DNA of 64,000 nucleotides, from NCBI RefSeq assembly GCF_037392515.1, contig NC_090283.1:25498249-25562248 (forward strand), in the 5' to 3' direction. The notes under the pieces were generated by a model. It saw nothing but the letters and a program-made list of their open reading frames with translations. It did not search any database and was not told the origin of the DNA. This DNA comes from Haliotis asinina. Its lineage: Eukaryota; Mollusca; Gastropoda; Lepetellida; Haliotidae. Of this stretch, positions 32,349 to 42,300 are shown piece by piece (positions within the stretch are counted from its first letter, which is position 1; each line of letters opens with the position of its first letter). Both the position numbers and the translations under genes were made by a program.

Positions 32349-32573
32349 ATGAGACCCGCTCCATACCGATGCGAATACATACTTATGGGGAAGACCGAGG
32401 CCTGTGGTAGGAAATGCAGGAATCAGGGGTTCTGTTGTGGTATCGGGGTTAAAGGGCACTACTGTCTATGTAAAGCTCACGGAGCGAACGTAGTCAGACA
32501 TCAACTCATCTACGAGAATAAAAAAGGCTACATAAAAGAACGTAGGCGACTGCTCAAGATAAAATCCAATTAG
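32349..32573 (+). CDS. Small Cys/His-rich protein, possible zinc binder (74 aa)
   Basis: Eight cysteines and two histidines fall between residues 8 and 50 ('CEYILMGKTEACGRKC', 'FCC', 'HYCLCKAH'), followed by a basic C-terminus ('KKGYIKERRRLLKIK'). Zinc and nucleic-acid binding is a reasonable inference. No family recognised. A TATA-like 'ctatataag' lies 14 bp before the ATG. Confidence 0.6.
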   Translation: MRPAPYRCEYILMGKTEACGRKCRNQGFCCGIGVKGHYCLCKAHGANVVRHQLIYENKKGYIKERRRLLKIKSN

Positions 32574-32598
32574 AGATTATACACACCTACGTATAGCT

Positions 32599-32922
32599 AT
32601 GTCTGCGGAAAGTGTGATCGCATCTCTAGTTAAAAACATATTCAAATATGAACTGGCCTTATGGGGAAGCTTCAGATTTAAGATAATATTGGACGTGGTA
32701 TGGATTAAAGAGGGTTTTAAGTATACTCGCCCCTTCGAATGGGAGTGGGATATCGCGACTCAATACCATATAGAACGTTTTTCAAGTCTAAGTGAATACT
32801 ATAACCAAGGCGAGTGCTGGATTGAAACAGCCACACTATATATTTTACCAGGTACGTGGGACGATTTGACAGAATTACTAGAATTGGACCCGGCTGCCCG
32901 AGTTTGGCCTCTTCTGGATTGA
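32599..32922 (+). CDS. Uncharacterised Polinton gene (107 aa)
   Basis: No recognisable family. The protein is acidic and unusually rich in Trp and Tyr, with 'FEWEWDIATQYHIERFSSLSEYYNQGECWIETATLYILPG' in the centre. It is intact, on the same strand as and between small genes, with base composition like its neighbours, so it is probably real. Confidence 0.5.
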   Translation: MSAESVIASLVKNIFKYELALWGSFRFKIILDVVWIKEGFKYTRPFEWEWDIATQYHIERFSSLSEYYNQGECWIETATLYILPGTWDDLTELLELDPAARVWPLLD

Positions 32923-32985
32923 AATATTTTTTTAATAAGGTTACTGTGAACCAATTAGACATTAGTTCTCTTAGGTGTAAACACA

Positions 32986-35900
32986 ATGACTACTGTACGC
33001 GAGCTGAAGAGGGTCGCAAAACAGAGAGGTGTCATCGGGTATTCTCGAATGCGGAAGTCAGCATTGTTGAGATTACTAGGTTTAGAAGCCCCTCCTACGG
33101 TAAAACAATTAAAAGCTCAAGCAAAACAGCTTGGATACACGGGTTATTCAAACCTGGGGATAGCCGGGTTAACCGCATTGTTATCACATGCCCCCGTAGC
33201 ACGTCCCACTGTAAAACAATTGAAAGCCGAGGCACACGATTTGGGTTTAGGCGGGTATTCCCGTATGAGGAAACCACAGCTTTTAGAATTATTACGACAG
33301 AATAGAGCTATTGACCTACAGTTCGTGCGCACTGAGCACGCCGTAGGCAATTATTTGAGAGGTTGGCGCATGCGCGTTGATAGAAACATAGACATTACAG
33401 ATATCAAGCCTCTGATAGCTGATAAGGTCAACCAGGAACTAAATAACCTAGGAAGTATCAAGTTTCAGATCACAGTGAAAATGTCGCTCGATAAGCAGGT
33501 TGGGAGTACCACTGAGTATGTTCAGCCTTACTTCCGAGGTCAACAAGAGGTAGTCACACATACAGAGACCATTGGCGCATCAATCGATACCAGTTTTCAG
33601 CAGATACGAGAATACCTAGAACGCTACACACACTTGGGGTCCGGGTGGGCTGTAGATAAAATCGATAATGTCTATCTAGACATAGCTAACTACGTGCCGT
33701 TCAGAGGCGGGTCATACCTAGCCTTGCCTCCCTACTAAAGGAACAAACATGCCATAGTAAACGTTAAGAATAGAGGAAACGATTGCCTGAGGTTAGCTAT
33801 CAGGTCAGCCTTATTTCCAGCTGACACTCATTCAGATAGGCTTTCTAGCTATCCCCAAGACGATGGGCTCAACTGGGATGGTATAGATGAACCCACCCCC
33901 ATATCCCAGATCACTAAAGTAGAAAAACAGAATAATCTGGCTATAAATGTCTTTGGGCATGAAGGTAACACAACAATAGTACACAGGGTCAGCCCGGTGA
34001 AGGATTGCCAAGTTATCAATATATTCATGATCCAGCGAGGTGATAAGTATCACTACACGTGGATAAAACACTTTAGCAGGCTGTTGTATGACCAATCGGC
34101 ACACAGAGAAAAGACCCACTTCTGTGAACGATGCCTACATGGCTTCACCCGAGCTGATTTATTAGAATCCCACCGGGATGATTGTCAAGGTGTGGGGCAG
34201 ACGGCCATACGAGTCGACATGCCTAAGGAAGGTGAAAATATCCTAAAATTCAGTAACCACAAGAACCAAATGTCTGTGCCTTATATCATATACGCCGACT
34301 TCGAAGCCTTAGTTGTGGGGGAATCCCCCACACCCCCTAGTGGTGAGAGCTTCACCCACAAGACACAAGAGCATAAAGCCTGTTCGTTTGGATACATTGT
34401 CGTCCGTTGTGACGGGGAAACGAAAGCTCCGGTAGTGTATAGGGGCCCTGACGCGGCTGAAAGGTTTCTAAAGTGTTTGCAGGAGGAAGAAAAAATTATT
34501 AGGAATACATTGTATAGAATCGCTCCCATACGTATGACCCGAGTCGACAGGCTAGCTCACGCTAGTAGCACTAACTGTCACGTGTGCGACTCACCACTTA
34601 ACGGTGATTCGGTGAGAGATCACTGCCACATAACTGGTAAGTATAGAGGCGCCGCTCACAGCGCGTGCAACCTCAAGCTTAAAATCAACCCTAGGACAAT
34701 AAACATCCCCGTTGTCTTTCACAACTTGAGAGGGTACGACTCACACTTGATCATGCAGGCCATCGCGAAAATCGATGGTAATATAACGTGCATCCCCAAC
34801 AATATGGAGAGATACATCTCCTTCAGCTTAAACGGACTTAGGTTCATTGACTCGTTTCAGTTCCTCCTATCATCACTCGACAGTCTGGTCAAGGCCAACA
34901 ATACCTTCCCTATCACCGATCGATACACAGACGCCGAGACTAGACCCCTGCTTATGAGGAAGGGTGTGTACCCCTATGAGTACATGGATAGTTGGGCCAA
35001 GTTCACCGAGACCAGACTACCCCCTATTGACTGCTTTTATAGCAAGCTGAATGAGGCGTCCGTCTCACGAGATGATTACTCACACGCGACTAACGTATGG
35101 AATAAACTGGGTTGTAAGAACCTGGGTGATTATCACGACCTGTACTTGAGGACAGATGTACTGCTGTTAGCCGACGTGTTTGAGACGTTTAGGCGGACGT
35201 GTTTAAAGCAGTATAAACTCGACCCCGCATGGTATTACACCAGCCCAGGTCTGTCGTGGGACGCCTTGCTTAAAAAGACCGGAGTTAATTTGGAATTGCT
35301 CACAGATTACGACATGCACCTATTCATTGAGAAAGGCTTGCGAGGTGGGATTTCCATGGCATCCAAACGATACGCGAAAGCAAATAATCAATACGTGAAA
35401 GGTTACGATCCTAACAAACCAACCAATCACATTCTATACCTCGACGCAAACAACCTGTACGGCTGGGCCATGAGTCAGTATCTACCTACAGGGGGATTCG
35501 AATGGGTACCCCACGTTGATGTTATGGAGGTTGCACCAGATTCGAACAAAGGGTATATCCTCGAAGTTGAGTATCCCAAGGAATTACACACATCGCACAA
35601 CAGCTATCCCCTTGCACCCGAACGTATGAGGGTTAACACAGACTGGATGTCTGAGTACCAACATAACTTGTCAGGTGGTCGTGTGACAGACGTTGAAAAA
35701 CTCGTGCCTAACTTAATGAATAAGACCAAGTACATCGTTCACTATCGCAACCTACAGCTGTACCTGTCGTTGGGTATGAGGCTGACCAAAATACACAGGG
35801 TGCTCATGTTCGACCAGAGCCCATGGATGGAGCCCTACATCAGAATGAACACAGACCTACGAAAAAAAGCCACCAGTGATTTTGAGAAAAATCTCTACAA

Positions 35901-36675
35901 GCTCATGAACAACTCGGTGTTTGGTAAGACTATGGAGAACCTGAGGAAACGCGTGACCGTGAAGCTGGTTAGATCTAGTGAGGAAGACAAGCTCAGGAAA
36001 TTGATAGCCAGTCCGGCATTCAACCGTAATAAAATATTTACAGACAACCTGGTTGCCATACACATGAAGAAAAGCCACATAAAATTCAACCGGCCTGTTT
36101 ACGTGGGGATGAGCATCCTCGATTTATCCAAACACCTGATGTACGACTTTTACTACAACGAGCTCAAGAAACAGTACGGCGACAGGTGTGAAGTACTGTA
36201 CACTGACACGGATTCCCTGCTGATGGAGATTCGAACCGAGGACGTGTACGAGGACATGAAAAAACACCTCGATTTATACGACACCAGCGACTACCCTAAG
36301 ACCCATACCCTACACAGTACGGTAAATAAAAAGGTCCTAGGTAAGATGAAGGACGAGTGTGCTGGCACGCCCATAGCCGAGTACATAGGTTTGAGACCTA
36401 AGATGTACTCCATACTGAAAGCCGACAATAGTGAGATCCGGAAGGCTAAGGGGGTTAAGAAGTATGTGGTGAAACAACACATCAAACACGCCAGATTCAA
36501 GGAAGCCCTGTTCAAGACCCGTACCTTTAGACATAAAATGAACACACTTAGAAGTGATGGGCATAAGATATACGGACTGACTATAAACAAGACGTCCCTG
36601 TCGCCTATGGACACGAAACGTTGGATAGCTATTGATGGGATAAACACATACGCGTATGGACATGAAAAAATTTGA
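32986..36675 (+). pseudogene. polB: SAP-repeat/protein-primed DNA polymerase B fusion; one nonsense codon
   Basis: Replicative polymerase of the element. One 1230-codon frame is split by TAA at 33736-33738. Before the stop come three tandem SAP/Rho-N-like repeats (residues 3-32, 38-67, 75-104) and a beta-rich region. After it come a C2H2-like segment 'CERCLHGFTRADLLESHRDDC', exonuclease motifs YADFEA (34291-34308) and HNLRGYDSH, a Cys/His cluster 'CHVCDSPLNGDSVRDHCH', and polymerase motifs DANNLYG, KLMNNSVFGK and YTDTDS (36199-36216). Catalytic residues are all present. An inserted G5-C5 palindrome adds 'GESPTPP' after the first exonuclease motif. The 3' end overlaps the integrase by 20 bp. 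Confidence 0.92.
34317..34336 (+). repeat. G5-C5 palindrome in the polymerase gene
   Basis: GGGGGAATCCCCCACACCCC, identical over 19 bp to the copy at 30910. Sits in frame just after the first exonuclease motif and encodes 'GESPTPP'. Confidence 0.75.
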
Positions 36676-37624
36676 GGCTATTTACTACAGCCCGCGTGGG
36701 TACTGGAAAGGAGCTAACGCAGTAGATAAGCTAGCTAAACTAGCGCGAGTACCCCCGGAGGAAGCCAAAGCGTGGCTTGAAAAACAAGCCCTGTGGCAGA
36801 TCTATTTACCGGCACCACGCTACGTGCCTAGAAGGAGGTTCGGTATTAACATACCTAATAGCATTCACCAGGCAGACCTACTGTTCCTACCCCACGACAA
36901 GAGGTACAAGTATGCCTTAACCGTAGTGGATGTAGCCAGTCGTTACAAGGAAGCCGAACCCTTGACCACGAAAGATTCGGCCCAGGTAGCCAGAGGATTT
37001 GAACGCATATACAAACGCAGCCCACTGACGTGGCCAACAGAGCTGCAAGTTGACCCCGGACGGGAGTTCATGGGTGCCATGTCACAACTGCTAGCCAAAC
37101 ACGATACAAAGGTCAGGCGTGGCACGGCCGGAGCCCATCGCAGCCAAGCCATAGTTGAGAGATTTAATAGGACTTTGGCTGAGCGCTTGTTCGGCTATCA
37201 GTATGCTAGGGAGATGGTCACCCCTGGAAAACGATCGACTGAATGGGTCACGAGGTTACCCAAGGTGGTGTCGGCAATCAACCATGAAGTCACCCGTCTC
37301 ACCAGTAAGAAACCGGCAGACGCTATCAAACTAAAATCAATAGTTGCAGAGTCGGCCGCTCCATTGCGTGGGAAGGAGAAACAGATACCAGATAGGGCCC
37401 TAGTGAGGTATCTATACCAGCCGGGGGAACACGAGGGTGATAGCCGTAAGCGAGCCACCGATCCTATATGGTCAGTCAAAACTTACAACATAGATAAAGT
37501 GGATATGAAAGCCGACGAACCTAACTTATACTACTTGAGGGATGGGCCGGGTAGGGGGTTTGTAAGAGAAGAATTATTGATCGTACCGTACGGCACAGTG
37601 TTACCTCCTACCAAGGCACAGTAA
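36656..37624 (+). CDS. Polinton integrase, DD35E retroviral type (322 aa)
   Basis: Inserts the element into host DNA. The catalytic core has D74 ('HQADLLFL'), D133 ('LQVDPGREF') and E168 ('SQAIVERFN'), giving the DD35E spacing. The N-terminal segment is helical; the C-terminal 100 residues are basic with a beta-rich 'WSVKTYNIDKVD...YYLRD' module and are uninterrupted. The start may be ATG 36656 or 36662. The last 16 or so codons lie inside the right terminal inverted repeat, so the left repeat carries an inverted scrap of this gene. Confidence 0.93.
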   Translation: MDMKKFEAIYYSPRGYWKGANAVDKLAKLARVPPEEAKAWLEKQALWQIYLPAPRYVPRRRFGINIPNSIHQADLLFLPHDKRYKYALTVVDVASRYKEAEPLTTKDSAQVARGFERIYKRSPLTWPTELQVDPGREFMGAMSQLLAKHDTKVRRGTAGAHRSQAIVERFNRTLAERLFGYQYAREMVTPGKRSTEWVTRLPKVVSAINHEVTRLTSKKPADAIKLKSIVAESAAPLRGKEKQIPDRALVRYLYQPGEHEGDSRKRATDPIWSVKTYNIDKVDMKADEPNLYYLRDGPGRGFVREELLIVPYGTVLPPTKAQ

Positions 37625-37757
37625 TTACCGCCAACATTTTTGTAGTAGGGGTAATAGTAGCAAGAGCTAAGGGGCCCACCAACGTCTTATTTAGTAAATA
37701 AGGCGTTGTAGAGACATTTCTTGAAAGTGGTCCAGAACCCCCATTCCCTATACTACT
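37575..37757 (-). repeat. Polinton right terminal inverted repeat (183 bp)
   Basis: Inverse partner of 23209-23368. It retains 23 bp, flanked by two copies of GGCACAGT, that are absent on the left. Contains the integrase stop codon. Confidence 0.95.
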
Positions 37758-37762
37758 CCTCA

Positions 37763-38277
37763 AATTGAAACATCAGAGCAATATTTCCTTTGTTGAAGCT
37801 AAAAAGCAAGTTACAAGCCAGATCCGATCTGAAATATCGCCGATTGTTAGCTACTCAGCTGTTGTCTCTGGAAAATCCAAAACAGTCTCTATTGCATGCC
37901 AGACTGAACTGACTTGGATAAAATCTGTTAAACCAGTAAAAGCTGTTTCTTCTTGTACTCCTGACTGCCACTCTGCTGTAACAACATCTGCCTCTCAAAC
38001 TGTGAGTCAGTCAGAACCTGAGCTTACGCACACAAATGTTGACGCTCAGGAACATACTGGAATGTCAAAAGCACAGCGAAAACGCCTTAACCGTATGAAA
38101 TCTTCTAAAACCCCTTCCACTGGAGAGAAACTCGTACCTGTTGAAGAACAGGTCACTGTGCAGGTTCATAACTCGTTTGAACCCCTTGAGATGGAGATGT
38201 CTCCATCTTCACAGCACAAAGATATGGGTTCTTCCTCAACACGTCCGCGGGAGAGATCACACATAGAACCGCCATGA
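37763..38277 (+). pseudogene. LINE copy D ORF1, C-terminal part
   Basis: Resumes the copy D frame after the Polinton with 'LKHQSNISFVEAKK', a motif conserved in all copies just after the third knuckle. A Ser/Thr/Gln-rich linker and a basic 'AQRKRLNRMKSSK' follow, then the end 'RSHIEPP'. The TGA overlaps the ORF2 ATG as ATGA (38274-38277). Both halves together give 428 open codons. Confidence 0.88.
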
Positions 38278-40810
38278 GTCAAAATCGTAATCTCATACAA
38301 TGGAATTGCAGAGGACTGAAGAATAACTTAAACGAGATCCAGTTATTACTACAGGACTTAAAACCGTCAGCACTATGTCTTCAAGAGACCTATCTTAAAC
38401 AATGGTGAAGATTATAATGAATTATTTTCACTACATGAGTTACATACTGCCCTTGAGCAAGCTCATGATACAGCAGCAGGGGCTGATGACATACACTATC
38501 AGCTCCTGAAGCATTTGCCCAAATCATGTCTGGAAACGTTGCTAAATATTTTTGATTCAATATGGACTTCAGGGAACTTCCCAGCTTCCTGGCGTAAAGC
38601 CATTGTAGTACCCATTCCAAAACCTGGCCGGGATCATACTGATCCTTCAAATTACAGACCAATCTCTTTAACGAGTTGTGTCTGCAAAACCATGGAAAGA
38701 ATTGTAAATAATAGATTAACATGGTATCTTGAAACCAATAATCTTATAACAAATATTCAATGTGGTTTCAGGAAAAATCGCAGTACCATTGATCATTTGG
38801 TACGTTTAGAATCCTTTGTTAAAAATGCTATAATCAATAAACAACATGCTGTCACAATTTTCTTTGATCTTGAGAAAGCATATGATACGACGTGGAAGCA
38901 TGGCATTTTGAAAGATCTACATGATTTTGGTTTGACAGGCCGTTTACCTCTTTTTATATCACAGTTTTTGAGCGACAGGCAATTCCAAGTCCGAGTGGGA
39001 TCAACACTGTCTGATCATTACAATCAGGATCAGGGTGTTCCACAAGGCAGTATTTTGTCTGTCACACTTTTTAGTATAAAGATAAATAGTTTATCAAAAG
39101 TCTGAAACGATTCAATTAATGGATCGTTATTTGTGGATGATTTTAATATTTCTTGTCGTGGTAAAAATATGCATACCATTGAACGGCAACTGCAGTTGTG
39201 TTTAAACAAGATTAATAAATGGTGTCTTGAAAACGGCTTTAAATTTTCTAAGTCGAAAACTAATTGCATACATTTTTGTCGTAAATACAGACCACATAAT
39301 GACCCTGATCTATATCTAGATGGCACTCCCATCGAAGTAGTGAAGGAGGCCAAGTTCTTGGGATTAATTTTTAACGTTAAATTTAACGTTTCTGCCTCAT
39401 ATTAAATCCCTTAAAACTAAATGTCTGAAGGCACTTGATTTGTTAAAGGTTGTTTCCAATTCAAAGTGGGGAGGAGACCAAACTACCCTACTCCACTTAT
39501 ACAGATCTCTCATCCGTTCGAAACTTGATTACGGTTCCATCGTTTATGGTGGAGCCTGTAAAAGCAACCTCAAAATACTTGATTCTGTCCATCACCAAGG
39601 CTTAAGACTTTGTCTAGGGTCTTTTAGAACTGCACCTATTGAAAGTCTTTACGTTGAACCATCTCTGGAGCAGCGCCGTATAAAATTAGCTTTACAGTAC
39701 GCTACTAAGTTATACTCTAATCAAACAAACCCTGCATATAACTGTGTTTTCAATCCCCTTTATGAGGATTTATACAAGAAAAAGTCTTCCCTTGTTCCGC
39801 CTTTAGGACAAAGAATTAAACCCTTTCTTTCTTCGACCGGCATTGATCTGGAAAACATAGCTCCCTCCCGTCTTCTTTCTTCTCCTCCTTGGCAGTTGGT
39901 CAGGCCCCAAGTAGACCTGACATTGACCACATTTAAAAAATCAGAAACTAATGAATTACAATACAAACAAGAATATAACCAATTAAAACATAAATATAGC
40001 AATTACAAACCCTTATTTACAGATGGGTCCAAGGCAGGTGGCGCAGTGGCCTGTGCAACTGTCACTGGATCCAGAACAATATCTTGTAGATTACCAGATA
40101 ATAGTTCTATTTTTACAGCTGAAGCTAACGCCATACTAACGGCTCTTAAATATATCCAAAGACACCCTAAACAGAAACAGTATATAATCTATTCCGACTC
40201 TCTTTCTTGCCTTCAGGCTATTAAAAATATTTCTTGCAAACATCCACTTTTAATTGAAATTATTGAATTGCATAATGATCTCGCTACTGGCCAATACAAC
40301 ATCGTCTTCTGTTGGTTACCCAGCCACGTTGGCATTTCTGGTAACACAATGGCCGATCTAGCTGCTAAAGCAGAACTCAACAAATCTGTGACACCACTTC
40401 TTATTCCTTACAACGATTACAAAGCCACCATTAGATCTTATATCCGTTATCTGATGCAAAAGAAGTGGGACACCCAAGTAGGTATAAACAAATTACATGC
40501 GATAAAACCCTCTATAGGTTACACCTACTTGGGTTGTCAGACGAGATTTGAAGAGGTCATTATGCGACGATGTCGCATTGGCCACACGAGATACACGCAC
40601 GAATATATACTAAAAGATGAGGATCCTCCGTTTTGTATCCCTTGTGATGAAAGAATCACAGTCAAGCATATCTTGCTTGACTGTGTTGAGTATTCCATCA
40701 CAAGGGACACTAATTTCAATTCAAGAACAATGAAGGATCTTTTTAACAATACTAGTGCTCATTTAATCATAGGATTTTTACAAGAATTAGATTTGTTAAC
40801 TGATTTGTAA
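38274..40810 (+). pseudogene. LINE copy D ORF2, endonuclease deleted
   Basis: Starts with a true ATG and 'IQWNCRGLKNNLNEIQLL', but after 'CLQETYLKQ' (38400) it jumps directly to the segment before the RT, losing most of the endonuclease and the linker and changing frame. RT motifs 'IPKPGRDHTDPSNYRPISLTS', 'FDLEKAYDTTW' and FVDD are present, with an in-frame TGA at 39103-39105 and a small rearrangement near 39380. From 39440 an open 456-codon segment carries thumb, RNase H and the terminal Cys/His motif. Confidence 0.9.
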
Positions 40811-41348
40811 ATAGATATATATCTTATAATTGGAAGTTTAAATTAGTAACTCAATATGTTAGTGGCTGTACCCTCAAAGGGGGTTAAAGTACTGTAAAAT
40901 TATTGTCCTCCTAAGAGGGTACGTAAGTCCCGAAACATTTGATGTAAATTTAAGGTTTCCAGGTTTTTAATCGCAGTATTTTTGTCATTTTAATGTATGG
41001 CCAATTCTCCGCATAAATGCCACTGACTGAAGGGATGGTGTAAATCCAGCTAGGGTCCATGTAGGTAGCAAAAGTAATGTAAGTCCCCATGGTCCCTAGT
41101 ATGGTGATCTACCTTCAGTTGTTGGCAACCCATTGCCCATTTTTATATTGCATTGTCCTCTTATAGTTAAACTGTTTTAGATCTAATGACTAGTTTTACA
41201 TTCTCTGTGATATTCTAGTTGTTTTACTGTCCTTTGTTGACAGGTTTTTATGATATAAATGTATTTCATTTCCTGTTTAATGTTCTCGTCACGATATGGC
41301 TGAAATATTGCCGATGTGACGTTCAATATTAACTCACTCACTCACTCA
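40811..41348 (+). other. 3'UTR and (ACTC)n tail of LINE copy D
   Basis: Non-coding, with the conserved stem at 40868-40922 and the terminal block 'atatggctgaaatattgcc' before the tail. The tail ends where the target duplication begins. Confidence 0.8.
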
Positions 41349-41559
41349 TGATACATGAAAAATAATTTGCAGCATATCTCTAATGGAAATTTAGACAAAG
41401 TGCTTGAGCTTGTGACGGAGGAGGTAAACAACAGTCCACTTTTGGTTTGGTCTGGTTGTTGGTGGACGCCGCATTCGGCAATACAAAGCTATATGTTAGA
41501 CTGCAAACTGGCTAATCAGTCCAAAGGTCGGTTAGCGTTGATCTTCACTTACCCATGAT

Positions 41560-41742
41560 TGTAGTAAGAGGCGATTAACGTGATCGGCTGGTCAAGCTCA
41601 AATGGTTGGCATACGTCATTGTTTCCCAGATGTGTAGACTGATGCTGATGGTGTTCATTATCTGATCCAGATATACAGACCGCCAGACTTCCATCTGGAA
41701 TATTGCTCAGTGTGGGGTTAAGCAATAACCAAACAAACTTAA
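41560..41742 (+). mobile_element. Diverged SINE copy
   Basis: Shows the same order of blocks as the cleaner copy at 43148: 'gtagtaagaggcgattaacg', 'gatcggctggtcaagc', 'cagaccgccagact', 'ctggaatattgctcagtg'. The tail is degraded. No coding capacity. Confidence 0.7.
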
Positions 41743-41849
41743 AATGGGACCGCTTGCAGTCTAATTCAACATCCTCAAGGATAATTCAAACTCGACTTTC
41801 TGTCCTGTGCAGTATGTGGATGGTCCGCGTAGGCCTCAAGCGTCCCTCA

Positions 41850-42300
41850 ACATGTTCAGGCAAGGGCTGGTGTGGCCATTTAGAACCCACCATCGGCCCT
41901 CCAGTTACAAAGGATGCTTTATCGGAAGCTAGAAAGACCACAAGATGACCAGTTTCTTCAGGGGTAGCCGCTTGACCCACTGGCGTTGCATTTTCAAGAC
42001 TGCGAGGCAACTGAAAATGAGACCATGAATGAATGAGAGAAATATATATTGGCTGGTATATAGCATGTATACTGTTATCAGTGAGTACAATATGGTCACC
42101 AGTCGCTACACGATCCCACTTGGGAAGGCTGGGACTTAAATCATGGGAAGTAGTTCTCCTTGTAGTAAGCGACTGAGTAGGATTGGAAGGTGAGGCTGAG
42201 TGTTGTTTTATGGCAACGTCACTCAACCGCTCATGCTTTCAATGCACCTACCTCATCAGTCATCACCTCTGAACCCAACTGGCTGAATAAATATCCAGGA
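41850..42300 (-). pseudogene. SDR family gene, last two exons, decayed
   Basis: Minus-strand exons at 42252-42300 (49 bp, donor GTAGGT) and about 41850-42010 (acceptor CAG) encode the end of a classical short-chain dehydrogenase: 'ATPVGQAATPEETGHLVVFLASDKASFVTGG'. Compared with the copy at 63406-63835, a 10-bp deletion after 'FVTG' shifts frame and removes the conserved terminal DGG segment. The upstream exon is 12 bp shorter in frame. Upstream exons are not in the segment I can assign. Probably a pseudogene. Confidence 0.75.

Larger units (their letters stand above)
23209..37757. mobile_element. Polinton/Maverick virus-like DNA transposon, 14.5 kb
   Basis: It carries the full Polinton hallmark set: retroviral-type integrase, protein-primed family B polymerase, A32/FtsK-type packaging ATPase, double-jelly-roll capsid protein and penton-like protein, between long terminal inverted repeats that begin AGTAGTATAGGG. 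The target duplication is CCTCA (23204-23208 and 37758-37762); a 6-bp reading (TCCTCA) is possible if the right terminus is one base shorter. Splicing out the element and one duplication restores the ORF1 frame of LINE copy D. Four genes have one nonsense codon each. Confidence 0.96.
21801..41348 (+). mobile_element. LINE copy D, interrupted by a Polinton
   Basis: Both ends are exact. The 13-bp target duplication TGATACATGAAAA lies at 21788-21800 and 41349-41361. The element starts at ribozyme G1 (21801) and ends in (ACTC)n. Removing the Polinton (23209-37757) and one 5-bp duplication leaves about 5.0 kb. It is shorter than copies B and C because most of the endonuclease and the linker are deleted. 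It belongs to the subfamily whose ORF1 ends IEPP, with an ATGA stop-start overlap. Confidence 0.95.

Noticed and set aside
28833..37624. A free-living virus genome instead of an integrated element
   Set aside because: The terminal repeats, 5-bp target duplication and position inside a LINE show an integrated Polinton, though virion formation by the family remains possible.
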